50,527 nucleotides of DNA from Planctomycetaceae bacterium (GTDB taxonomy: Bacteria; Planctomycetota; Planctomycetia; Planctomycetales; Planctomycetaceae), in assembly GCA_015485495.1 (NCBI GenBank), contig WFTL01000141.1, positions 1 to 50,527 on the forward strand, in the 5' to 3' direction. Shown piece by piece: positions 38,004 through 46,981 of the stretch. Every line of letters begins with the position of its first letter. Position 1 is the first letter of the stretch. Made by a program: the position numbers and the translations under genes. The notes below the pieces were generated by a model. The model was not told where the DNA came from, made no database searches, and was given only the letters and a program-made list of their open reading frames with translations.

Positions 38004-38840
38004 TCACACCCGGTTCCATGCGGATGCCAGGAATCGCAGCAGATCGGAAGCGATCATTCCGCGTTCCGACAGTTCTTCAGCACACAGATCACCGGCCAGG
38101 CCATGAACATGAACGGCTGCGACAGCCGCATCGAATGCTGCCATGCCCTGACCGCACAGGGCAGCCACGATGCCTGTGAGAACATCGCCTGAACCGCCGG
38201 TGGCCATGCCTGAGTTGCCTGTCGTGTTGACGACTGCGGACTGTCCGTCTGTCACGACGGTGCGGGCTCCTTTCAGCACCACCACGGTTCCGGTGCGGAC
38301 CGCGTACTCCTGAGCATGTGACATGCGGTGTAAACGGATGTCTTCGATGGAATGGCCCGTCAGGCGGGAAAATTCCCCGGGGTGCGGCGTCACGATTGTC
38401 GCCGCCGTTCGTTTCAGGGACAGCCCGTGGGCAGCCACCAGGTTCAGGGCATCGGCATCCAGAATGAGCGGCACTGCGGTCTGTTCGATCAGGTGTTCGA
38501 CGAGCCGACGCGCGGCGGCGGTCTGTCCAAGACCTGGACCCGCGGCCACAGCATGGAACGCAGCCAGCCGATCCTGCAGATACTCCCAGGCATCGATGGC
38601 CAGATACCCGCCAGGGTCACACGGAAGACCGATTGTTGTGTACGAAGGTTCAAAACCCGCAGTGATGGCCTGGATGGACTGCGGGACCGCCGCAGTGACC
38701 AGTCCGGCTCCGGATCTCAGAGCAGCCGTGGCTGCCAGACAGGCCGCTCCGCTCATCCCTGGCGACCCGGCCACGATCAGCACGCGTCCGAATGTTCCTT
38801 TGTGAGCGTCTTCCGGCCGGTGCGGCAGAGAAAGAGACAT
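38004..38840 (-). CDS. nnrD: ADP-dependent NAD(P)H-hydrate dehydratase
   Basis: Repairs hydrated NADH and NADPH (S form) using ADP; ribokinase-like fold, cytoplasmic, 278 aa. Motifs: HKGTFGRVLIVAGSPGMSGAA, RSGAGLVTAAVP, VAAGPGLGQ, LILDADALN, IVTPHPGEFSRLTG and the catalytic GNSGMATGGSGDVLTGI. This is the dehydratase alone; the epimerase half (NnrE) is not fused and not in the window. The ATG at 38840 begins the family sequence; the upstream open frame to 38900 is not family-like. Divergent from glcDEF. Confidence 0.94.
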   Translation of the reverse strand: MSLSLPHRPEDAHKGTFGRVLIVAGSPGMSGAACLAATAALRSGAGLVTAAVPQSIQAITAGFEPSYTTIGLPCDPGGYLAIDAWEYLQDRLAAFHAVAAGPGLGQTAAARRLVEHLIEQTAVPLILDADALNLVAAHGLSLKRTAATIVTPHPGEFSRLTGHSIEDIRLHRMSHAQEYAVRTGTVVVLKGARTVVTDGQSAVVNTTGNSGMATGGSGDVLTGIVAALCGQGMAAFDAAVAAVHVHGLAGDLCAEELSERGMIASDLLRFLASAWNRV

Positions 38841-39291
38841 GTTCCGGTTCTTCGATCCAGACTGTCCGACGGGGTTCGGCCATGGTTTCCGGCGTTTCAC
38901 CGCTGATCGTGGTTTTCACCATTTGCGGGAGGATCTTCAGTTCGAATTCCGCAGGGTGCAAGCCTTCTGCCGGGCAAATGCGGGGCAACTGGAAAAGTTG
39001 CAGGGGGCGAACTGTCAGGAGGACACAGGCTTTGATGCAGTCTGTTTCGAGAGTCCCGGCGGCAAAACCGCGTGGAGGCGGAAAAGCGCGAAAGCGCAGA
39101 ACACGCGGGGAAACGCTTTGGCAATCCATGTTTCCGCTCAACGACAGATCTTCAACTGCGTATGCAGTGACTTTTCTGAAAGCGTGATGGATCACTCGGA
39201 TCGCTTGCCACCGGTCGGTTCCGGAAGTACACCTGCCGGCTGCCGGGGATTCTTCCGTGAATGATGTGCCTTTTCCGAATCGGCCTCTGCT
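38841..39291. other. Divergent intergenic region, nnrD / glcDEF
   Basis: 451 bp with no convincing gene. Two short palindromes could be operators for the glycolate genes: ACTGC-GTAT-GCAGT at 39155-39168 and GTGAT-GG-ATCAC at 39184-39195, about 100-140 bp before the glcD start. No sigma-70 promoter stands out. Confidence 0.35.
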
Positions 39292-40746
39292 GTGACCGAC
39301 CATGGTGTGACCGATGAACTGGCAGACGAGCTGGCCCGCATTGTCGGGCGTGAGCGTCTGCTTCGTTCGCATGATGAACTGCTGGTCTACGAATGCGACG
39401 GGTACGTCGTCGAAAAGAACGTGCCGGACGTCGTTGTTTTTCCGTCGTCGGCTGCGGAGGTCCAGGCGATCGTGCGGACATGCCTGAAGCATCGGGTCCC
39501 GTTTGTTCCGCGCGGCGCGGGAACCAGTCTGGCCGGCGGCTGTCTTCCGGTGGGAGGCGGCGTCATGATCGCTTTGACGAAAATGAACCGCATCCTGGAG
39601 ATTCATCTGCGCGACCGCTATGCCGTCGTTCAGCCCGGAGTGGTCAATCTGAATCTGACACGGGCCCTGGCCGGATCCGGATTTCATTACGCACCGGATC
39701 CTTCCAGTCAGGGAGCCTGCACGATCGGCGGAAACGTGGGAACCAACAGCGGCGGTCCCCACACGCTGAAGTACGGCGTCACTGTCAACCACATTCTGGG
39801 TGTGGAATTCGTGTCTCCGGAAGGAGATCTCGTGACCTTCGGTGGTCCCTGCGGACGCGGAGAAGAACTGGACCTGACCGGCCTGTTCGTGGGCAGCGAA
39901 GGGACGTTCGGAATCGTGACCCGCATCTGGGTGCGGCTGACCCGCAATCCGGAAGGTCACCGCACGATGCTGGCGGTCTTCGACAGCATCGACGACACGT
40001 CTCAGGCCATCAGCGGCATCATCGGAGCCGGCATCGTTCCGGCAGCCCTGGAAATGATGGATCAGGGCATCATCGCTGCTCTGGAAGACGCATTCTCCTT
40101 CGGGTTTCCTCTGGATGCCGCCGCTGTGCTGCTGATCGAAGTCGACGGTCTGGATGTCGGTCTGGACGGAGAGGCGGCCACCATCACGGAACTGTGCCGC
40201 AGTCACGGTGCCCGGGAAGTCCGCCTGTCGCAGTCGGAAGAAGAACGGGCTCTGCTGTGGAAATGCCGCAAACAGGCCTTTGGAGCCATCGGGCGTCTGG
40301 CCCCCGGATACTGCACTCAGGACGGTGTCGTTCCCAGAACGCGGCTGCCGGAAATTCTCCGGTTCATCTCCGACGTCGGCCAGCGCCATGATCTGCAGAT
40401 CGTCAATGTGTTCCATGCCGGAGACGGCAATCTGCATCCGATTCTGATGTTCGACGAACGCGATCGGGACCAGGTTCAGCGGGTTCTGACAGCGAGCGAT
40501 GAAATCCTGGAAAAGTGCATCGAACTGGGCGGCAGCGTGACGGGAGAACACGGGATCGGCGTCGAGAAAATCAGTTTCATGGAACGGCTGTTCACTCAGG
40601 AGGATCTGGCCGTCATGGCGGACGTCCGATCCGTGTTCAATCCTCACGGTCACTGCAGTCCCGGCAAACTGCTGCCGACTGCCGGGGCCTGCGGGATGGA
40701 ACAGCCCATTCTTCGAGAACACCCCGGCCGCCAGGCGGCCATGTAG
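39292..40746 (+). CDS. glcD: Glycolate oxidase subunit GlcD (FAD-linked)
   Basis: FAD-binding catalytic subunit of glycolate dehydrogenase, oxidising glycolate (or D-lactate) to glyoxylate; 484 aa. The FAD_binding_4 domain (about 45-185) has PRGAGTSLAGGCLPVGGGV, CTIGGNVGTNSGGPHTLKYG and FVGSEGTFGIVT. The FAD-oxidase C-terminal domain has IVNVFHAGDGNLHP with the metal-site histidines and GGSVTGEHGIGVEK. The last ~10 residues (EHPGRQAAM) come from a 31-bp tandem duplication that also supplies the TAG stop. The start is GTG at 39292; a second GTG lies 15 bp on. First gene of glcDEF. D-lactate as substrate cannot be excluded. Confidence 0.94.
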   Translation: MTDHGVTDELADELARIVGRERLLRSHDELLVYECDGYVVEKNVPDVVVFPSSAAEVQAIVRTCLKHRVPFVPRGAGTSLAGGCLPVGGGVMIALTKMNRILEIHLRDRYAVVQPGVVNLNLTRALAGSGFHYAPDPSSQGACTIGGNVGTNSGGPHTLKYGVTVNHILGVEFVSPEGDLVTFGGPCGRGEELDLTGLFVGSEGTFGIVTRIWVRLTRNPEGHRTMLAVFDSIDDTSQAISGIIGAGIVPAALEMMDQGIIAALEDAFSFGFPLDAAAVLLIEVDGLDVGLDGEAATITELCRSHGAREVRLSQSEEERALLWKCRKQAFGAIGRLAPGYCTQDGVVPRTRLPEILRFISDVGQRHDLQIVNVFHAGDGNLHPILMFDERDRDQVQRVLTASDEILEKCIELGGSVTGEHGIGVEKISFMERLFTQEDLAVMADVRSVFNPHGHCSPGKLLPTAGACGMEQPILREHPGRQAAM

Positions 40747-40782
40747 AGCAGACCCCGGCCGCCAGGCGGCCATGCAGAGCAG
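40721..40782. repeat. 31-bp tandem duplication across the glcD stop
   Basis: Two adjacent 31-bp copies (40721-40751 and 40752-40782) differ at one base. Each contains the small palindrome GGCCGCC-A-GGCGGCC. The single difference turns CAG in the second copy into TAG in the first, which is the glcD stop codon. The second copy fills the space up to the glcE ATG. Confidence 0.85.
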
Positions 40783-40785
40783 AAG

Positions 40786-41904
40786 ATGTCAGACCGTTCG
40801 CGGGATCCCATCCGAATCAGCAGCGTTTCGCAGATTGTGGACGTCGTGAAGCAGGCCGCACAGGACGGCCACACGATCAGCGTCAGCCGATCGGCGGGCA
40901 GCGTCAGTCCATCGACCGGCGGCGACACCGTGCGGCTGGACCTTTCCGGTCTGTCGGCTGTTGTGGATTACCCGGCCCGGGACATGACAATCACAGTCCA
41001 GGCCGGGTTGACGGTCGGCCAACTTCTGGACATCGCCGCCGCCGAACAGCAGCAGCTGCCCGTGGACATTGCCGATCCCGGGATGACGGTCGGAGCTTTT
41101 GTTGCGGCCGATCAAAGCGGGTCCCGGCGGTATGGCTGCGGAACACTGCGGGATTATCTGATCGGGATGGAGGCGGTGGATGGTCAGGGACGCGTGTTTC
41201 ATGCGGGAGGCCGCGTCGTCAAGAATGTGGCCGGCTACGATCTGTGCCGGCTGGCCGTGGGCAGCCGCGGACGCATCGGGATTCTCACACAGCTCACTTT
41301 CCGTCTGAATCCCGTTCCCCCGCATGCGGCCGTTCTCGCGTGGTCACTGCAGAACCATCAGGCCGCCGCGGACGCCCTGGAACGACTCAACCTGTCCGCC
41401 GCCCGTCCGGTCATTCTGGACCTGAAGGCCGGTCCGGACGGCTGGATGCTGTTCGTCGGCATCGAAGGGGCACCCGAGGTGTGCGACTGGCAGCAGGGCC
41501 GTCTGGAAGAAGAACTGGCCGGCACGGCAGCCGGCTCGTCTCACCCTGTGGCTGCTTCGTTTGCAGAATCGGTCGCCTGGTGCCGGCAGGTGCTTGCAGG
41601 AACGGAACCGTCTGAATCCCGATCGCTGTGGACGATCCGGACCCTGCCGTCCACGGCCGCCGAATGCTGTGACCGGATCGTGTCGGAAGGCGGGATCTGC
41701 CACTGTCATGCGGGCGACGGGGTGGTCCGTGCGCAGGTGCCGCACGACATCAACCGGAACGGTCTGAAAACGGAACTGCGGCGGTGGCTGGACGACCACG
41801 GCGGTCATCTGCTGGACGCGGCCGACCGGACCGGCTCCGGCCGCGATGATTCCTGGTCGGCCCGTGTGGCCAGAGCGTTCGATCCTTCCGGACTGTTCGT
41901 GTGA
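40786..41904 (+). CDS. glcE: Glycolate oxidase subunit GlcE (FAD-binding)
   Basis: Second FAD-fold subunit of glycolate dehydrogenase, 372 aa, paralogous to the N-terminal part of GlcD. It shows LDLSGLSAVVDYPARDMTIT, the linker VQAGLTVGQLLDIAA, and GGRVVKNVAGYDLCRLAVGS, typical of GlcE. The C-terminal half is divergent and ends ARVARAFDPSGLFV, which resembles the GlcD end motif. The ATG at 40786 follows AGAGCAGAAG, part of which comes from the tandem duplication. glcF starts 4 bp after the stop. Confidence 0.9.
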   Translation: MSDRSRDPIRISSVSQIVDVVKQAAQDGHTISVSRSAGSVSPSTGGDTVRLDLSGLSAVVDYPARDMTITVQAGLTVGQLLDIAAAEQQQLPVDIADPGMTVGAFVAADQSGSRRYGCGTLRDYLIGMEAVDGQGRVFHAGGRVVKNVAGYDLCRLAVGSRGRIGILTQLTFRLNPVPPHAAVLAWSLQNHQAAADALERLNLSAARPVILDLKAGPDGWMLFVGIEGAPEVCDWQQGRLEEELAGTAAGSSHPVAASFAESVAWCRQVLAGTEPSESRSLWTIRTLPSTAAECCDRIVSEGGICHCHAGDGVVRAQVPHDINRNGLKTELRRWLDDHGGHLLDAADRTGSGRDDSWSARVARAFDPSGLFV

Positions 41905-41908
41905 ACTG

Positions 41909-43270
41909 ATGACTGAAACTCAGAAACCGGTGCCAGGCCGATCCATTCCCTACGAACGCTTTCTGGACTGCGTGCACTGTGGACTGTGTACATCCGCCTG
42001 CCCCACGTACGTGGAAACCGGCGACGAAAACAACAGTCCCCGGGGGCGGATTTATCTGATGCGTTCGGTCGTCGACGGCCGTGTGGATCTGACCGACCGC
42101 GTGCGCGAACATCTGGATCTGTGCCTGGACTGCCGGAGCTGCGAAACGGCCTGTCCGTCCGGTGTCCAGTACGGTCGGCTGCTGGAACCGTTCCGTGTGG
42201 ACCTGCAGAAGCTGTCGCCCCCGACCGGTCCATCGAGCGCCGCGTCCGGACTGCCTTCCGGGTCTCCATCGCCGGACTGGTTTCATCGCTGGTTTCTGTA
42301 CGGTCTGTTCCCGCACCGAAAACGTCTCGCCCGGGCTCTGATTCCGGCACGGTGGATGCAGCGGCTGGGCGTGGACCGGTTTCTGCAGGCAACGGGGCTG
42401 GTCCGGCTTCTTCCGGAACGTCTGCGGCGGATGCAGCAGCAGCTTCCGGTTCTGAAACCTGCTTTGCCGAACCTTCCTCCCCGGCTTCCGGCCATTGGTC
42501 CGCGGCGCGCCACGGTGGGGCTGTTCATCGGCTGTGTGGCTGACGCGATGTTTCGTCACGTGCACTGGGCGACGGCCCGCGTTCTGCAGCAGAACGGATG
42601 CGATGTGGTGGTTCCGGCCGCGCAGGACTGCTGCGGAGCCATTCATTATCACAGCGGTGCGGCGGAACCGGCCGTGACGCTGATGCAGCGCAATGCGGCC
42701 GCCTTCGACGATCCGGAACTGGATGCCATCGTCGTCAATGTGGCCGGCTGCGGAGCCATGCTGAAAGATTCCTCGCACATCTTCACGGAAGTGCGGCCGG
42801 ACGAACAGGATGAAACGATCGCCCGGTTCGTCGAAAAGACGAAGGACATCACGGAGTTTCTGGATGAACTCGGATGCATCCGTCCATCCGGAGAGCTGCG
42901 TCTGACCGTGGCGTATCAGGACGCCTGTCATCTGCAGCACGCTCAGCAGATTCGCGACCAGCCGCGGCGTCTTCTGCAGCAGATTCCCGGTCTGACGCTG
43001 GTTCCTGTGGCCGAACCGGAACTGTGCTGCGGAGCCGCCGGTAGCTACAACCTGACTCAGCCGGAGATGGCCGATCGTCTCGGGGACCGCCGTGTCCGCC
43101 ACCTGATGGCCACCAGGGCGGATGTGATCGCCAGCGCCAACGCCGGCTGTTCTCTGCAGCTTCAGGCACGCCTGCGGCACGCAGGGCATGCCGTTCCGGT
43201 CGTGCATCCCGTGGAACTGCTGGATCTGAGTTACCGGGAAGAACCGTTCGACCCGACCGATCGGATCTGA
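41909..43270 (+). CDS. glcF: Glycolate oxidase iron-sulfur subunit GlcF
   Basis: Electron-transfer subunit passing electrons from GlcDE to the quinone pool, 453 aa. It has two 4Fe-4S ligand sets, CVHCGLCTSACP near residue 21 and CLDCRSCETACP near residue 71, and two CCG domains: AAQDCCGAIHYHSG and ELCCGAAGSYNLTQPEMA, with VNVAGCGAMLKD between them and SANAGCSLQLQ near the end. The ATG at 41909 is the family start; the frame is also open upstream inside glcE. Its last 40 bp overlap the 3' end of the convergent DUF368 gene. Confidence 0.95.
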   Translation: MTETQKPVPGRSIPYERFLDCVHCGLCTSACPTYVETGDENNSPRGRIYLMRSVVDGRVDLTDRVREHLDLCLDCRSCETACPSGVQYGRLLEPFRVDLQKLSPPTGPSSAASGLPSGSPSPDWFHRWFLYGLFPHRKRLARALIPARWMQRLGVDRFLQATGLVRLLPERLRRMQQQLPVLKPALPNLPPRLPAIGPRRATVGLFIGCVADAMFRHVHWATARVLQQNGCDVVVPAAQDCCGAIHYHSGAAEPAVTLMQRNAAAFDDPELDAIVVNVAGCGAMLKDSSHIFTEVRPDEQDETIARFVEKTKDITEFLDELGCIRPSGELRLTVAYQDACHLQHAQQIRDQPRRLLQQIPGLTLVPVAEPELCCGAAGSYNLTQPEMADRLGDRRVRHLMATRADVIASANAGCSLQLQARLRHAGHAVPVVHPVELLDLSYREEPFDPTDRI

Positions 43271-44256
43271 GCGGCCCGGTCCAGCAGCAGCACAGCGACA
43301 GCGGCAGCCGCTGTTGTCAGCATGCCGGCCCACACGTCGCCGGTCAGGGCGTCCGGCAGCACATGCTGAAACTGCTTCTCCTGCAGGTCGGTGATTTCGG
43401 GCGTCAGATCCTGCTGAAACGGCCACAGGCGATACAGGGATCCCAGCATGAACCCGCACAGCACGGCCACGGTGGCATCATGTCGGCGTTCCAGGAGGCG
43501 TTCCAGAAAGCGGCTGAACATCAGCAGGCCGGACAGGCATCCTGCGGCGAACACAGCCAGCGTGATGATCACGTCGGCCGTGATGTCCAGGTGCACGAAG
43601 CTGCGAATGGCTGTCAGCACCGTTTCGTAACGGTTCAGCAGCAGCAGAATGAAGGCTCCGCTGATTCCAGGCAGAATCATGGCGCTGATTCCCAGCATGC
43701 CGCAGAAAAACAGATAGGCCTGAGAATCCGGGGGGTTCCGCAGAGCCGGCAGCGTGGCGATCCACCAGGCCGTGGCGGCTGCCAGCAGCAGCAGACCGAT
43801 TCGCCCGGCAGTCCACGATGCCACCCGGCGGGAGACGATGAGACTGGAAGCGAGAATCATGCCGCTGAACGCGGCGAACGTGAGGCTGCGGTGTTCGCTG
43901 AGCAGCCATTTGATGACGGATGCCAGACCGCCGGCCCCCGTGACGATGCCCGCGCCGACCGCCGCGAGAAAGCGGCCGTCTGCGTGACGAAAAGCGGCCG
44001 CCCACTGTCGGCTTTTCAAAAAACGCACAAACGTGGCATCCACACGGCTGACAGCAGCGATGAGCCGTTCGTAGATTCCCACGATCAGGGCCACAGTGCC
44101 GCCGGACACACCGGGGACAACATCGGCGGTTCCCATGAGGAATCCGCAGGCGGCGTGTTTCAGGTCATCCGGCCAGGCCTGACCGGACGACCCGTCTGAA
44201 GCCGGGATCGATCCGGCATCCTCGGACCGGACACCGGATTCTGCATCGGTATTCAT
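43231..44256 (-). CDS. DUF368 membrane protein (undecaprenyl-phosphate flippase family)
   Basis: Polytopic inner-membrane protein, 341 aa, about 8-10 helices. The N-terminal family signature GFLMGTADVVPGVSGGTVALI and its inverted echo ISAMILPGISGAFILLLL are both present. DUF368 members have been shown to recycle undecaprenyl phosphate across the membrane; applying that here is by family only. The first ~30 residues are polar. Start: ATG at 44256; a GTG at 44268 is also possible, as GGGAGG lies 3 nt before the GTG and 15 nt before the ATG. Its 3' end overlaps the glcF 3' end. Confidence 0.9.
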   Translation of the reverse strand: MNTDAESGVRSEDAGSIPASDGSSGQAWPDDLKHAACGFLMGTADVVPGVSGGTVALIVGIYERLIAAVSRVDATFVRFLKSRQWAAAFRHADGRFLAAVGAGIVTGAGGLASVIKWLLSEHRSLTFAAFSGMILASSLIVSRRVASWTAGRIGLLLLAAATAWWIATLPALRNPPDSQAYLFFCGMLGISAMILPGISGAFILLLLNRYETVLTAIRSFVHLDITADVIITLAVFAAGCLSGLLMFSRFLERLLERRHDATVAVLCGFMLGSLYRLWPFQQDLTPEITDLQEKQFQHVLPDALTGDVWAGMLTTAAAAVAVLLLDRAAQIRSVGSNGSSR

Positions 44257-44318
44257 GGCTGAGTTCACCGGCCTCCCGTTACACTGGCTGTTTTTCCGAC
44301 GGAACGGGAACCTAGTGC

Positions 44319-44867
44319 ATGTCTGAACGCAGATCCACCCTGGACATTCCTGCCGGGAAACTGGTCATCGTGTCCGGAGGACAGACGGGGGTCGACCAGG
44401 CGGCTCTGGATGCTGCGCTGCAGACGGGGCTGCCCACGGCCGGCTGGTGCCCGCGCGGGCGCCGCTGTGAAACCGGCCGCATCTCCCGGCAGTACCCTCT
44501 GCAGGAAACGCCGGCTGCCGGTTACGCCGTGCGGACGGAATGGAATGTGCGCGATTCAGACGGCACGCTGATTGTCGTTCTGCGACACATCACGGGCGGC
44601 ACAGCTCTGACTGTCCGGCTGGCCGAACAGTACGGACGTCCGCTGCATATCGCACGTCTTCTGCAGAACGGGGAAGAAGACGAAAATCTGTTTCAGGAAC
44701 AGATCGACACCGTTGTCGACTGGCTGAAGGATCATAAAATCCGCGTGCTCAACGTGGCCGGGCCACGAGGAAGTTCTGATGCACGTGTCTATCCGCTGGC
44801 CAGGAGGTTCTGCGAAGCCGCTTTTTCCGCGGCGGCAGCGGTCGAATCGGCTCGTACAGGATCCTGA
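44319..44867 (+). CDS. YpsA/SLOG-like putative molybdenum-carrier family protein
   Basis: 182 aa, cytoplasmic, Rossmann-like. It begins [21 protein letters not shown], then [13 protein letters not shown], a YPLQET turn, [11 protein letters not shown] and [10 protein letters not shown], the order seen in the family annotated 'putative molybdenum carrier' and related to LOG/DprA nucleotide-binding SLOG domains. The biochemical role is unknown; the glycine-rich loops suggest a nucleotide-derived ligand. ATG at 44319. It stands 62 bp from the divergent DUF368 gene and about 200 bp before ettA. Confidence 0.8.
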   Translation: MSERRSTLDIPAGKLVIVSGGQTGVDQAALDAALQTGLPTAGWCPRGRRCETGRISRQYPLQETPAAGYAVRTEWNVRDSDGTLIVVLRHITGGTALTVRLAEQYGRPLHIARLLQNGEEDENLFQEQIDTVVDWLKDHKIRVLNVAGPRGSSDARVYPLARRFCEAAFSAAAAVESARTGS

Positions 44868-45065
44868 TCGCATCCGATCCTGATCGGCCCCGGCACTGTT
44901 CTGAGACGGACCGGCCGGATCCGGCTGTTCGGACGGCCAGACGGGCCGCACATCCGGTGACCGACAACGGCTCATTTTCTTCTTCCGCGGCAGTTTTTCG
45001 AAGACGGTCTGCCCATCAGGAAACTCACCGCACGACACGAACATCACACGACAGGAACAGCCGCC

Positions 45066-46739
45066 ATGGGCGAACAGTACATCATGACGATCGAACATCT
45101 CACTCGGATTTACGACGAGAAGGAGGTGCTTTCGGATATCTGGCTGGCGTTCTACCCGGGTGCGAAGATCGGTGTTCTGGGCGGCAATGGAGCCGGGAAG
45201 AGCACGCTGCTGCGAATCATGGCGGGGGAAGACACGGACTACATGGGAACCGTGCGGCCGGCCAAAGGGATCCGCATCGGATACTTTCCTCAGGAACCAC
45301 GGCTGGATCCGGAAAAAACGGTGGGGGAATGCATCGAGGAAGCTGTCGCGGAATCCCGCGCTATTCTCGACCGATTCAACGAAATCAGCATGCAGCTTGC
45401 CGAAGAAATGACTCCGGAGGAAATGGAGAAGCTTCTGGAAGAACAGGCGCAGGTTCAGGATCAGATCGATGCGGCCGGCCTGTGGGAACTGGACCGCACT
45501 CTGCAGATCGCCGCCGATGCGATCCGCCTGCCGCCGGCAGACAGTCTCGTGAAAACGCTTTCCGGAGGCGAAAAACGGCGTGTGGCTCTGTGTCAGGTGC
45601 TGCTGATGAATCCGGACCTGCTGCTGCTGGATGAACCGACCAATCATCTGGATGCGGAATCCGTCGCCTGGCTGGAACAGTTTCTGAAGACCTTCCCCGG
45701 AACCGTGGTGGCGATCACGCACGACCGGTACTTCCTGGACAACGTCGCCGGATGGATTCTGGAACTGGACCGCGGCCGTGGCATTCCCTGGGAAGGCAAC
45801 TATTCCTCCTGGCTGGAACAGAAACAGAAGCGTCTGGAACAGGAAGAACGAGCGGAAAGCCGCCGCCAGAAGGAACTCAAAAGGGAACTCGAATGGGTAC
45901 GCATGTCGCCGAAGGCCCGTTCCACGAAGAACAAGGCGCGGCTGCAGCGCTACCAGGAACTGGCGGCCCGGGAGTACGACGAACGCGACGGGGCGGCTCA
46001 GATTCAGATTCCCGTCTCCCGTCCGCTGGGAACGAAAGTCGTGGTCGCGGACCGTCTGAGCAAGGCCTACAACGGCCGCGTTCTGTTTTCCGATCTGAGT
46101 TTCGAACTGCCGCCCGGCGGAATCGTCGGCGTCATCGGTCCCAACGGCGCCGGCAAGACGACTCTGTTTCGCATCATCATGGGCCTGGAGCAGCCGGATT
46201 CCGGAACCCTGACCATCGGCGATTCGGTGGAACTGTCGTATGTCGATCAGTCCCGGGACGAACTGGATCCGAACAAAACCGTGTACGAGGAGATTTCGGA
46301 CGGTCACGACACGCTTCAGATCGGACGTTCGCGGATTCATGCCCGCAGCTACTGCGGACGGTTCAATTTTCGGGGATCTGATCAGCAGAAGAAGGTCGGC
46401 AGTCTGTCCGGGGGCGAACGCAATCGCGTGCATCTGGCCAAACTGCTGCGTTCCGGAGGCAATCTGCTGCTGCTGGACGAACCAACCAATGACCTGGACG
46501 TCGATACGCTGCGCGCCCTGGAAGAAGGGCTGATCGGATTCGGCGGCTGTGCCGTGGTGGTCAGCCACGACCGGTGGTTTCTGGACCGTATCGCTACTCA
46601 CATCCTGGCGTTCGAAGGGAACGAATCGGTCGTGTGGTGCGAAGGCAACTATCGGATCTATGAAGAACAGCGACGGGCCCGGCTGGGCGATGCGGCCGAT
46701 GCCCCGGCCGGCGGCCGCTTCCGGCCGCTCACCCGATAA
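45066..46739 (+). CDS. ettA: Energy-dependent translational throttle protein EttA (ABC-F)
   Basis: ABC-F ATPase that binds the ribosomal E site and gates the first elongation step by ATP/ADP ratio; 557 aa, the usual EttA size. First ATPase: Walker [10 protein letters not shown] at 39-47, signature [12 protein letters not shown], Walker [13 protein letters not shown]. The linker has the basic [21 protein letters not shown]. Second ATPase: GPNGAGKTT at 358-366, [24 protein letters not shown]. The start [18 protein letters not shown] is EttA-like. ATG at 45066. No transmembrane domain, as expected for ABC-F. Confidence 0.96.
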   Translation: MGEQYIMTIEHLTRIYDEKEVLSDIWLAFYPGAKIGVLGGNGAGKSTLLRIMAGEDTDYMGTVRPAKGIRIGYFPQEPRLDPEKTVGECIEEAVAESRAILDRFNEISMQLAEEMTPEEMEKLLEEQAQVQDQIDAAGLWELDRTLQIAADAIRLPPADSLVKTLSGGEKRRVALCQVLLMNPDLLLLDEPTNHLDAESVAWLEQFLKTFPGTVVAITHDRYFLDNVAGWILELDRGRGIPWEGNYSSWLEQKQKRLEQEERAESRRQKELKRELEWVRMSPKARSTKNKARLQRYQELAAREYDERDGAAQIQIPVSRPLGTKVVVADRLSKAYNGRVLFSDLSFELPPGGIVGVIGPNGAGKTTLFRIIMGLEQPDSGTLTIGDSVELSYVDQSRDELDPNKTVYEEISDGHDTLQIGRSRIHARSYCGRFNFRGSDQQKKVGSLSGGERNRVHLAKLLRSGGNLLLLDEPTNDLDVDTLRALEEGLIGFGGCAVVVSHDRWFLDRIATHILAFEGNESVVWCEGNYRIYEEQRRARLGDAADAPAGGRFRPLTR

Positions 46740-46981
46740 TCACCGCGGCCGTTCCGTCTGCCATCTGGCGGCGCATCGGAAAACAGGGGCCCGGTTCCGG
46801 TCTCAACCCCGCTGGCGGAACTTCGGAGGAGAGGTTCGGGGGCGGAGTTTCGGGAACGGAGTTTCGGGAACGGTGGCTGCTTCCGCCGAAACGCCGTGTC
46901 CATCAGCCGGACCGCGCCGGCATCCGGTGTCCGCCAGGACGTCTGACTGCTGCCCGAAGCGGCTGCGCGGCTGCCGACCGA

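Noticed and set aside
46844-46871. Two tandem copies of GGAGTTTCGGGAAC between ettA and the dehydrogenase gene
   Set aside because: Only two copies of 14 bp in a GC-rich spacer; too little to assign a role.
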